A program made the translations under genes and the position numbers. From NCBI GenBank assembly GCA_022747635.1, contig JAKTNV010000789.1, forward strand, positions 1-64,000: a stretch of 64,000 nucleotides of DNA. Direction: 5' to 3'. Positions within the stretch are counted from its first letter, which is position 1; every line of letters starts with the position of its first letter. The notes under the pieces were generated by a model that was not told the DNA's origin, searched no databases, and worked only from the letters and a program-made list of their open reading frames with translations. The DNA is from Hetaerina americana (taxonomy: Eukaryota > Arthropoda > Insecta > Odonata > Calopterygidae). Below are positions 49,924 to 61,900 of the stretch, piece after piece.

Positions 49924-52900
49924 CTTTGGGTTCTAGGTGAAATTCTCACTCGACACAAATAACACAAAAATGTTTCCATGGTGTGTATTGTTGTTCATTT
50001 CATCGAATAAACAAAATAAAACCCAGAATAAATCATTAAAGGCAAGAAATGAGCCTAAAAGATGCCTCAGCGCAAAAGTTAATGTTAGTAAAAGAGCCCA
50101 AATTTCAAAAAATATTGCGAAAAACAACAATCTTCGATCATAGAGTGAATGTTTGAGGTGTATAGAAGGCATTTATTTCATTTTTAGAAATTTTAATTTT
50201 TCACATTTTTCCACGAAAAAGGCCAATACCCCCCCTTTGGGTTCTAGGTGAAATTCTCACTCGACACAAATCAAACAAAAATGTTTCCATGGTGTGTATT
50301 GTTGTTCATTTTCATCAAATAAACAAAATAAAACCCAGAATAAATCATTAAAGACAAGAAATGAGCATAAAAGATGCCTCAGCGCAAGTGTTAATGTTAG
50401 TAAAGAGCCCAAATTTCAAAAAATATTGCGAAAAACAACAATCTTCCATTATAGAGTGAATGTTTGAGGTGTATAGAAGGCATTTATTTCATTTTTAGAA
50501 ATTTTAATTTTTCACATTTTTCCACGAAAGTGCCAATACCCCCCCCTTTGGGTTCTAGGTGAAATTCTCACTCGACACAAATAAAACAAAAATGTTTCCA
50601 TGGTGTGTATTGTTGTTCATTTTCATCAAAAAAATTAAATAAAACCCAGAATAAATCATTAAAGGCAAGAAATGAGCCTAAAAGATGCCTTCGCGCAAAA
50701 GTTTATGTTAGTAAAAGAGCCCAAATTTCAAAAAATATTGCGAAAAACAACAATCTTCCATCATAAAGTGAATGTTTGAGGTGTATAGAAGGCATTTATT
50801 TCATTTTTAGAAATTTTAATTTTTCACATTTTTCCATGAAAAGTGGCAATACCCCCCCCTTTGGGTTCTAGGTGAAATTCTCACTCAACACAAATCAAAC
50901 AAAAATGTTTCCATGGTGTGTATTGTTTTCATTTTCCATCAAATAAACAAAATAAAACCCAGAATAAATCATTAAAGACAAGAAATGAGCCTAAAGATGC
51001 CTCAGCGCAAAAGTTAATGTTAGTAAAATGGCCCAAATTTCGAAAAATATTGCGAAAAATAAAATCTTCCATTATAGAGTAAATGTTTGAGGTGTATAGA
51101 AGGTATTTTTTTAATTTTTATAATTTTAATTTTTCACATTTTTCGTGAAAAGTGCCAATACCCCCCCCTTTGGGTTCTAGGTGAAATTCTCACTCGACAA
51201 AAATCAACAAAAATGTTTCCATGGTGTGTATTGTTGTTCATTTTCATCAAATAAACAAATAAAACCCAGAATAAATCATTAAAGGCAAGAATGAGCCTAA
51301 AAGATGCCTCAGCGCAAAAGTTAATGTTAGTAAAAGAGCCCAAATTTCAAAAATATTGCGAAAAACAACAATCTTCGATCATAGAGTGAATTTTTGAGGT
51401 GTATAGAAGGCATTTATTTCATTTTTAGAAATTTTAATTTTTCACATTTTTCCACGAAAAGGCCAATACCCCCCCCTTTGGGTTCTAGGTGAAATTCTCA
51501 CTCGACACAAATCAAACAAAAATGTTTCCATGGTGTGTATTGTTGTCATTTTCATAAAATAAACAAATAAAACCCAGAATAAATCATTAAGACAAGAAAT
51601 GAGCATAAAAGATGCCTCAGCGCAAGTGTTAATGTTAGTAAAAGAGCCCAAATTTCAAAAATATTGCGAAAAACAACAATCTTCCATTATAGAGTGAATG
51701 TTTGAGGTGTATAGAAGGCATTTATTTCATTTTTAGAAATTTTAATTTTTCACATTTTTCCACGAAAAGTGCCATACCCCCCCCTTTGGGTTCTAGGTGA
51801 AATTCTCACGCGACACAAATAAAACAAAAATGTTCCATGGTGTGTATTGTTGTTCATTTTCATCAAAAAAATAAAATAAAACCCAGAATAAATCATTAAA
51901 GGCAAGAAATGAGCCTAAAAGATGCCTTCGCGCAAAAGTTAATGTTAGTAAAAGAGCCCAAATTTCAAAAAATATTGCGAAAAACAACAATCTTCCATCA
52001 TAAAGTGAATGTTTGAGGTGTATAGAAGGCATTTATTTCATTTTTAGAAATTTTAATTTTTCACATTTTTCCATGAAAAGTGCCAATACCCCCCCCTTTG
52101 GGTTCTAGGTGAAATTCTCACTCAACACAAATCAAACAAAAATGTTTCCATGGTGTGTATTGTTGTTCATTTTCATCAAATAAACAAAATAAAACCCAGA
52201 ATAAATCATTAAAGAGAAGAAATGAGCCTAAAAGATGCCTCAGCGCAAAAGTTAATGTTAGTAAAAGAGCCCAAATTTCGAAAAATATTGCGAAAAAGAA
52301 AATCTTCCAGTATAGAGTAAATGTTTGAGGTGTATAGAAGGTATTTTTTTAATTTTTAGAAATTTTAATTTTCACTTTTTCCACGAAAAAGGCCAACACC
52401 CCCCCCTTTGGGTTCTAGGTGAAATCTCACTCGACCACAAATCAAACAAAAATGTTTCCATGGTGTGTATTGTTGTTCATTTTCATCAAATAAACAAAAT
52501 AAACCCAGAATAAATCATTAAAGGCAAGAAATGAGCCTAAAAGATGCCTCAGCGCAAAAGTTAATGTAGTAAAAGATTCCAAATTTCAAAAAAATTGCGA
52601 AAAACAACAATCTTCGATCATAGAGTGAATGTTTGAGGTGTATAGAAGGCATTTATTTCATTTTTAGAAATTTTAATTTTCCACATTTTTCCACGAAAAA
52701 GGCCAACACCCCCCCCTTTGGGTTCTAGGTGAAATTGACACTCGACACAAATCAAACAAAAATGTTTCCATGGTGTGTATTGTTGTTCATTTTCATCAAA
52801 TAAACAAAATAAAACCCAGAATAAATCATTAAAGACAAGAAATGAGCATAAAAGATGCCTCAGCGCAAGTGTTAATGTTAGTAAAAGAGCCCAAATTTCA

Positions 52901-54900
52901 AAAAATATTGCGAAAAACAACAATCTTCCATTATAGAGTGAATGTTTGAGGTGTATAGAAGGCATTTATTTCATTTTTAGAAATTTTAATTTTTCACATT
53001 TTTCCACGAAAAGTGCCAATACCCCCCCCTTTGGGTTCTAGGTGAAATTCTCACTCGACACAAATAAAACAAAAATGTTTCCATGGTGTGTATTGTTGTT
53101 CATTTTCATCAAAAAATAAAATAAAACCCAGAATAAATCATTAAAGGCAAGAAATGAGCCTAAAAGATGCCTTCGCGCAAAAGTTAATGTTAGTAACAGA
53201 GCCCAAATTTCAAAAAATATTGCGAAAAACAACAATCTTCCATCATAAAGTGAATGTTTGAGTGTATAGAAGGCATTTATTTCATTTTAGAAATTTTAAT
53301 TTTTCACATTTTTCCATGAAAGTGCCAATACCCCCCCCTTTGGGTTCTAGGTGAAATTCTCACTCAACACAAATCAAACAAAAATGTTTCCATGGTGTGT
53401 ATTGTTTTCATTTTCATCAAATAAACAAAATAAAACCCAGAATAAATCATTAAAGACAAGAAATGAGCCTAAAAGATGCCTCAGCGCAAAAGTTAATGTT
53501 AGTAAAAGAGCCTAAATTTCGAAAAATATTGCGAAAAAAGAAAATCGTCCATTATAGAGTAAATGTTTGAGGTGTATAGAAGGTATTTTTTTAATTTTTA
53601 TAAATTTTAATTTTTCACATTTTTCCACGAAAAAGGCCAACACCCCCCCCTTTGGGTTCTAGGTGAAATTCTCACTCGACAAAAATCAAACAAAAATGTT
53701 TCCATGGTGTGTATTGTTGTTCATTTTCATCAAATAAACAAAATAAAACCCAGAATAAATCATTAAAGGCAAGAAATGAGCCTAAAAGATGCCTCAGCGC
53801 AAAAGTTAATGTTAGTAAAAGAGCCCAAATTTCAAAAAATATTGCGAAAAACAACAATCTTCGATCATGGAGTGAATGTTTGAGGTGTATAGAAGGCATT
53901 TATTTCATTTTTAGAAATTTTAATTTTTCACATTTTTCCACGAAAAAGGCCAATACCCCCCCCTTTGGGTTCTAGGTGAAATTCTCACTCGACACAAATC
54001 AAACAAAAATGTTTCCATGGTGTGTATTGTTGTTCATTTTCATCAAATAAACAAAATAAAACCCAGAATAAATCATTAAAGACAAGAAATGAGCATAAAA
54101 GATGCCTCAGCGCAAGTGTTAATGTTAGTAAAAGAGCCCAAATTTCAAAAAATATTGCGAAAAACAACAATCTTCCATTATAGAGTGAATGTTTGAGGTG
54201 TATAGAAGGCATTTATTTCATTTTTAGAAATTTTAATTTTTCACATTTTTCCACGAAAAGTGCCAATACCCCCCCCTTTGGGTTCTAGGTGAAATTCTCA
54301 CTCGACACAAATAAAACAAAAATGTTTCCATGGTGTGTATTGTTGTTCATTTTCATCAAAAAAATAAAATAAAACCCAGAATAAATCATTAAAGGCAAGA
54401 AATGAGCCTAAAAGATGCCTTCGCGCAAAAGTTAATGTTAGTAAAAGAGCCCAAATTTCAAAAAATATTGCGAAAAACAACAATCTTCCATCATAAAGTG
54501 AATGTTTGAGGTGTATAGAAGGCATTTATTTCATTTTTAGAAATTTTAATTTTTCACATTTTTCCATGAAAAGTGCCAATACCCCCCCCTTTGGGTTCTA
54601 GGTGAAATTCTCACTCAACACAAATCAAACAAAAATGTTTCCATGGTGTGTATTGTTTTCATTTTCATCAAATAAACAAAATAAAACCCAGAATAAATCA
54701 TTAAAGACAAGAAATGAGCCTAAAAGATGCCTCAGCGCAAAAGTTAATGTTAGTAAAAGAGCCTAAATTTCGAAAAATATTGCGAAAAAAGAAAATCGTC
54801 CATTATAGAGTAAATGTTTGAGGTGTATAGAAGGTATTTTTTTAATTTTTATAAATTTTAATTTTTCACATTTTTCCACGAAAAAGGCCAACACCCCCCC
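49924..54900 (+). repeat. Four tandem 4-monomer higher-order units (W-X-Y-Z, about 1.25 kb)
   Basis: W starts are 49924, 51168, 52406 and 53650; X 50235, 51476, 52716 and 53963; Y 50546, 51784, 53029 and 54276; Z 50859, 52096, 53338 and 54589. W is beta with cttcgatcatagag (and cgacaaaaatc in later copies); X is a consensus alpha unit; Y is beta with aaataaaac, caaaaaaataaaa and tgccttcgcgcaaaag; Z mixes aaagacaag with gagcctaaaag and has aaatttcgaaaaat. Unit lengths are 1244, 1238, 1244 and 1251 bp against 1252 expected, the shortfall being single-base deletions. The first W has gccgcgcctttggg in place of the C-run. The same W-X-Y-Z order recurs at 62096-63352. Confidence 0.9.
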
Positions 54901-55213
54901 CTTTGGGTTCTAGGTGAAATTCTCACTCGACACAAATCAAACAAAAATGTTTCCATGGTGTGTATTGTTGTTCATTTTCATCAAATAAACAAAATAAAAC
55001 CCAGAATAAATCATTAAAGACAAGAAATGAGCATAAAAGATGCCTCAGCGCAAGTGTTAATGTTAGTAAAAGAGCCCAAATTTCAAAAAATATTGCGAAA
55101 AACAACAATCTTCCATTATAGAGTGAATGTTTGAGGTGTATAGAAGGCATTTATTTCATTTTTAGAAATTTTAATTTTTCACATTTTTCCACGAAAAGTG
55201 CCAATACCCCCCC
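54901..55213 (+). repeat. Representative satellite monomer (alpha type, 313 bp)
   Basis: This copy is close to the consensus. In order it contains: the opening motif ctttgggttctaggtgaaat; a variable site at offset about 26-33 (tcactcgac here, tcagtcgac, tcattcgac or tcacttgac elsewhere); CCATGG at 54953-54958; the core tgcctcagcg at 55041-55050; the A-rich stretch around tattgcgaaa at 55091-55100; the segment gagtgaatgtttgaggtgta; several T4-5 tracts spaced roughly 7-10 bp; and a terminal C-run. A base count gives about 32% GC. The motif matching the CENP-B box (TTCG....CGGG spacing) is not present. The phase chosen for the monomer start is arbitrary. Confidence 0.95.
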
Positions 55214-58200
55214 CTTTGGGTTCTAGGTGAAATTCTCACTCGACACAAATAAAACAAAAATGTTTCCATGGTGTGTATTGTTGTTCATTTTCATCAAAAA
55301 AATAAAATAAAACCCAGAATAAATCATTAAAGGCAAGAAATGAGCCTAAAAGATGCCTTCGCGCAAAAGTTAATGTTAGTAAAAGAGCCCAAATTTCAAA
55401 AAATATTGCGAAAAACAACAATCTTCCATCATAGAGTGAATGTTTGAGGTGTATAGAAGGCATTTATTTCATATTTAGGAATTTTAATTTTTCACATTTT
55501 TCCACGAAAAGTGCCAATACCCCCCCCTTTGGGTTCTAGGTGAAATTCTCACTCGACACAAATAAAACAAAAATGTTTCCATGGTGTGTATTGTTGTTCA
55601 TTTTCATCAAAAAAATAAAATAAAACCCAGAATAAATCATTAAAGGCAAGAAATGAGCCTAAAAGATGCCTTCGCGCAAAAGTTAATGTTATTAAAAGAG
55701 CCCAAATTTCAAAAAATATTGCGAAAAACAACAATCTTCCATCATAGAGTGAATGTTTGAGGTGTATAGAAGGCATTTATTTCATTCTTAGAAATTTTAA
55801 TTTTTCACATTTTTCCATGAAAAGTGCTAATACCCCCCCCTTTGGGTTCTAGGTGAAATTCTCACTCGACACAAATCAAACATAAATGTTTCCATGGTGT
55901 GTATTGTTGTTCATTTTCTTCAAATAAACATAATAAAACCCAGAATAAATCATTAAAGACAAGAAATGAGCATAAAAGATGCCTCAGCGCAAGTGTTAAT
56001 GTTAGTAAAAGAGCCCAAATTTCAAAAAAATATTGCGAAAAACCACAAGCTTCCATTATAGAGTGAATGTTTTAGGTGTATAGAAGGCATTTTTATAATT
56101 TTTAGAAATTTTAATTTTTCACATTTTTCCGTGAAAAGTGCGATTACCCCCCCCTTTGGGTTCTAGGTGAAATTCTCACTCAACACAAATCAAACAAAAA
56201 TGTTTCCATGGTGTGTATTGTTGTTCATTTTCATCAAATAAACAAAATAAAACCCAGAATAAATCATTAAAGACAAGAAATGAGCCTAAAAGATGCCTCA
56301 GCGCAAATGTTAATGTTAATAAAAGAGCCCAAATTTCAAAAAATATTGCGAAAAACAACAATCTTCCATCATAGAGTGAATGTTTGAGGTGTATAGAAGG
56401 CATTTTTTTAATTTTTAGAAATTTTAATTTTTCACATTTTTCCACGAAAAAGGCCAACACCCCCCCCTTTGGGTTCTAGGAGAAATTCTCACTCGACACA
56501 AATCAAACAAAAATGTTTCCATGGTGTGTATTGTTGTTCATTTTCATCAAATAAACAAAATAAAACCCAGAATAAATCATTAAAGACAAGAAATGAGCAT
56601 AAAAGATGCCTCAGCGCAAGTGTTAATGTTAGTAAAAGAGCCCAAATTTCAAAAAATATTGCGAAAAACAACAATCTTCCATTATAGAGTGAATGTTTGA
56701 GGTGTATAGAAGGCATTTATTTCATTTTTAGAAATTTTAATTTTTCACATTTTTCCACGAAAAGTGCCAATACCCCCCCCTTTGGGTTCTAGGTGAAATT
56801 CTCACTCGACACAAATAAAACAAAAATGTTTCCATGGTGTGTATTGTTGTTCATTTTTATCAAAAAAATAAAATAAAACCCAGAATAAATCATTAAAGGC
56901 AAGAAATGAGCCTAAAAGATGCCTTCGCGCAAAAGTTAATGTTAGTAAAAGAGCCCAAATTTCAAAAAATATTGCGAAAAACAACAATCTTCCATCATAG
57001 AGTGAATGTTTGAGGTGTATAGAAGGCATTCATTTCATTTTTAGAAATTTTAATTTTTCACATTTTTCCATGAAAAGTGCCAATACCCCCCCCTTTGGGT
57101 TCTAGGTGAAATTCTCACTCGACAAAAATCAAACAAAAATGTTTCCATGGTGTGTATTGTTGTTCATTTTCATCAAATAAACAAAATAAAACCCAGAATA
57201 AATCATTAAAGGCAAGAAATGAGCCTAAAAGATGCCTCAGCGCAAAAGTTAATGTTAGTAAAAGAGCCCTTATTTCAAAAAATATTGCGAAAAACAACAA
57301 TTTTCCATGATAGAGTGAATGTTTGAGGTGTATAGAAGGCATTTATTTCATTTTTAGGAATTTTAATTTTTCACATTTTTCCACGAAAAGTGCCAATACC
57401 CCCCCCTTTGGGTTCTAGGTGAAATTCTCACTCGACACAAATAAAACAAAAATGTTTCCATGGTGTGTATTGTTGTTCATTTTCATCAAAAAAATAAAAT
57501 AAAACCCAGAATAAATCATTAAAGGCAAGAAATGAGCCTAAAAGATGCCTTCGCGCAAAAGTTAATGTTAGTAAAAGAGCCCAAATTTCAAAAAATATTG
57601 CGAAAAACAACAATCTTCCATCATAAAGTGAATGTTTGAGGTGTATAGAAGGCATTTATTTCATTTTTAGAAATTTTAATTTTTCACATTTTTCCATGAA
57701 AAGTGCCAATACCCCCCCCTTTGGGTTCTAGGTGAAATTCTCACTCAACACAAATCAAACAAAAATGTTTCCATGGTGTGTATTGTTTTCATTTTCATCA
57801 AATAAACAAAATAAAACCCAGAATAAATCATTAAAGACAAGAAATGAGCCTAAAAGATGCCTCAGCGCAAAAGTTAATGTTAGTAAAAGAGCCCAAATTT
57901 CGAAAAATATTGCGAAAAAAGAAAATCTTCCATTATAGAGTAAATGTTTGAGGTGTATAGAAGGTATTTTTTTAATTTTTATAAATTTTAATTTTTCACA
58001 TTTTTCCACGAAAAAGGCCAACACCCCCCCCTTTGGGTTCTAGGTGAAATTCTCACTCGACACAAATCAAACAAAAATGTTTCCATGGTGTGTATTGTTG
58101 TTCATTTTCATCAAATAAACAAAATAAAACCCAGAATAAATCATTAAAGACAAGAAATGAGCATAAAAGATGCCTCAGCGCAAGTGTTAATGTTAGTAAA

Positions 58201-58970
58201 AGAGCCCAAATTTCAAAAAATATTGCGAAAAACAACAATCTTCCATTATAGAGTGAATGTTTGAGGTGTATAGAAGGCATTTATTTCATTTTTAGAAATT
58301 TTAATTTTTCACATTTTTCCACGAAAAGTGCCAATACCCCCCCCTTTGGGTTCTAGGTGAAATTCTCACTCGACACAAATAAAACAAAAATGTTTCCATG
58401 GTGTGTATTGTTGTTCATTTTCATCAAAAAAATAAAATAAAACCCAGAATAAATCATTAAAGGCAAGAAATGAGCCTAAAAGATGCCTTCGCGCAAAAGT
58501 TAATGTTAGTAAAAGAGCCCAAATTTCAAAAAATATTGCGAAAAACAACAATCTTCCATCATAGAGTGAATGTTTGAGGTGTATAGAAGGCATTCATTTC
58601 ATTTTTAGAAATTTTAATTTTTCACATTTTTCAATGAAAAGTGCCAATACCCCCCCCTTTGGGTTCTAGGTGAAATTCTCACTCGACACAAATAAAACAA
58701 AAATGTTTCCATGGTGTGTATTGTTGTTCATTTTCATCAAATAAACAAAATAAAACCCAGAATAAATCATTAAAGGCAAGAAATGAGCCTAAAAGATGCC
58801 TCAGCGCTTAAGTTAATGTTAGTAAAAGAGCCCTTATTTCAAAAAATATTGCGAAAAACAACAATTTTCCATCATAGAGTGAATGTTTGAGGTGTATAGA
58901 AGGCATTTATTTCATATTTAGGAATTTTAATTTTTCACATTTTATCCATGAAAAGTGCCAATACCCCCCC
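54901..58970 (+). repeat. X/Y-rich beta block
   Basis: Monomer starts are 54901, 55214, 55527, 55840, 56154, 56467, 56780, 57093, 57406, 57719, 58031, 58344 and 58657. X units (54901, 56467, 58031) are each followed by Y units (55214, 56780, 58344); 55527 and 57406 are extra Y units, 57719 is a Z unit, 57093 and 58657 are W-like with gagcccttatttc. 55840 and 56154 come from another set (gtgcgattac, gcgcaaatg). Spacing is almost exactly 313 bp throughout, the most regular stretch of the right half. Confidence 0.88.
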
Positions 58971-61900
58971 CTTTGGGTTCTAGGTGAAATTCTCACTCGA
59001 CATAAATAAAACAAAAATGTTTCCATGGTGTGTATTGTGTTTCAATTTCATCAAATAAACAAAATAAAACCCAGAATAAATCATTAAAGAAGAGAAATGA
59101 GCATAAAAGATGCCTCTGCGCAAGTGTTAATGTTAGTAAAAGAGACCAAATTTCAAAAAATATTTGCGAAAAAAATTAATCTTCCATTATAGAGTTAATG
59201 TTTGAGTTGTATAGAAGGCATTTATTTCATTTTTAGAAATGTTAATTTTTCACATTTTTCCATGAAAAAGTGCCAATACCCCCATTTTGGGTTCTAGGTT
59301 AAATTCTCACTCGACACAAATCAAACAAAAATGTTTCCATGGTGTGTATTGTTGTTCATTTTCATCAAATAAACAAAATAAATCCCAGAATAAGCCATTA
59401 AAGACAAGAAATGAGCATAAAAGATGCCTCAGCGCAGGTGTTAATGTTAGTAAAAAAGCCCAAATTTCAAAAAAATAATGCGAAAAACCACAATTTTCCA
59501 TTATAGAGTGAATGTTTGAGGTGTATAGAAGGCATTTATTTCACTTTTTGGAAATTTTATTTTTCACATTTTTCCATGAAAAGTGCCAATACCCCCCCCT
59601 TTGGGTTCTAGGTGAAATTCTCACTCGACACAAATCTAACAAAAATGTTTTCCATGGTGTGTATTGTTGTTCATTTTCATCAAATAAACAAAATAAAACC
59701 CAGAATAAATCATTAAAGACAAGAAATGAGCATAAAAGATGCCTCAGCACAAGTGTTAATGTTAGTAAAAAAGCCCAAATTTCAAAAAAATATTGCGAAA
59801 AACAACAATCTTCCATTATAGAGTGAATGTTTGAGGTGTATAGAAGGCATTTATTTCATTTTTAGAAATTTTAATTTTTCACATTTTTCCACGAAAATTG
59901 CCAATTACCCCCCATTTGGGTTCTAGGTGAAATTCTCACTCGACACAAATAAAACAAAAATGTTTCCATGGTGTGTATTGTTGTTCATTTTCATCAAAAA
60001 AATAAAATAAAACCCAGAATAAATCATTAAAGGCAAGAAATGAGCCTAAAAGATGCCTTCGCGCAAAAGTTAATGTTATTAAAAGAGCCCAAATTTCAAA
60101 AAATATTGCGAAAAACAACAATCTTCCATCATAGAGTGAATGTTTGAGGTGTATAGAAGGCATTTATTTCATTTTTAGAAATTTTATTTTTCACATTTTT
60201 CCATGAAAAGTGCCAATACACCCCCCCCTTTGGGTTCTAGGTGAAATTCTCACTCGACACAAATCAAACAAAAATGTTTCCTTGGTGTGTATTGTTTTAA
60301 TTTTCATCAAATAAACAAAATAAAACCCAGAATAAATCATTAAAGACAAGAAATGAGCATAAAAGATGCCTCAGCGCAAGTGTTAATGTTAGTAAAAGAG
60401 CCCAAATTTCAAAAAAATATTGCGAAAAACCACAATCTTCCATTATAGAGTGAATGTTTTAGGGTATAGAAGGAATTTTTTTAATTTTTAGAAATTTTAA
60501 TTTTTCACATTTTTCCGTGAAAAGTGCCAATACCCCCCCCTTTGGGTTCTAGGTGAAATTCTCACTCGACACAAATCAAACAAAAATGTTTAAATGGTGT
60601 GTATTGTTGTTCATTTTCATCAAATAAACAAAATAAAACCCAGAATAAATCATTAAAGGCAAGAAATGAGCCTAAAAGATGCCTCAGCGCAAAAGTTAAT
60701 GTTAGTAAAAGAGCCCAAATTTCGAAAAATATTGCGAAAAAATAAAATCTTCCATTATAGAGTAAATGTTTGAGGTGTATAGAAGGCATTTTTTTAATTT
60801 TTAGAAATTTTAATTTTTCACATTTTTCCGTGAAAAGTGCCAATACCCCTTTGGGTTCTAGGTGAAATTCTCACTCGACACAAATCAAACAAAAATGTTT
60901 CCATGGTGTGTATTGTTGTTCATTTTCATCAAATAAACAAAATAAAACCCAGAATAAAATCATTAAAGACAAGAAATGAGCATAAAAGATGCCTCAGCGC
61001 AAGTGTTAATGTTAGTAAAAGAGCCCAAATTTCAAAAAATATTGCGAAAAACCACAATCTTCCATTATAGAGTGAATGTTTTAGGTGTATAAAGGCATTT
61101 TTTTAATTTTTAATAATTTTAATTTTTCACATTTTTCCGTGAAAAGTTCGATTACCCCCCCCTTTGGGTTCTAGGTGAAATTCTCACTCGAACCAAATCA
61201 AACAAAAAATGTTTCCATGGTGTGTATTGTTGTTCATTTTCATCAAATAAACAAAATAAAACCCAGAATAAATCATTAAAGGCAAGAAATGAGCCTAAAA
61301 GATGCCTCAGCGCAAAAGTTAATTTTAGTAAAAGAGCCCAAATTTCAAAAATATTGCGAAAAACAACAATCTTCCATCATAGAGTGAATGTTTGAGGTGT
61401 ATAGAAGGCATTTATTTCATTTTTAGAAATTTTAATTTTTCACATTTTTCCACGAAAAAGGCCAATACCCCCCCCTTTGGGTTTCTAGGTGAAATTCTCA
61501 CTCGACACAATAAAACAAAAATGTTTCCATGGTGTGTATTGTTGTTCATTTTCATCAAATAAACAAAATAAAACCAGAATAAATCATTAAAGACAAGAAA
61601 TGAGCATAAAAGTTGCCTCAGCGCAAGTGTTAATGTTAGTAAAAGAGCCCAAATTTCAAAAAAATATTGCGAAAAAACCACAATCTTCCATTATAGAGTG
61701 AATGTTTTAGGTGTATAGAAGGCATTTTTTTAATTTTTAGAAATTTTAATTTTTCACATTTTTCCGTGAAAAGTGCCAATACCCCCCCCTTTGGGTTCTA
61801 GGTGAAATTCTCACTCGACACAAATCAAACAAAAATGTTTAAATGGTGTGTATTGTTGTTCATTTTCAACAAATAAACAAAATAAAACCCAGAATAAATC

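Noticed and set aside
54923..55150. Minus-strand 75-codon open frames repeated across the array as a protein family
   Set aside because: They follow the satellite period, change frame between monomers, are broken by single-base indels in many copies, and show no recognisable domain or gene context. The composition (Leu/Phe-rich) is what an A-rich strand read backwards gives.
54901..55213. Promoter signals (tattatagag, gtgtatagaagg look TATA-like)
   Set aside because: Such strings are expected by chance in 68% AT sequence, repeat in every monomer, and have no gene downstream.
54901..55213. Monomer as an internal dimer of two ~156-bp halves
   Set aside because: Comparing the two halves by eye shows no sustained similarity beyond shared A/T tracts.
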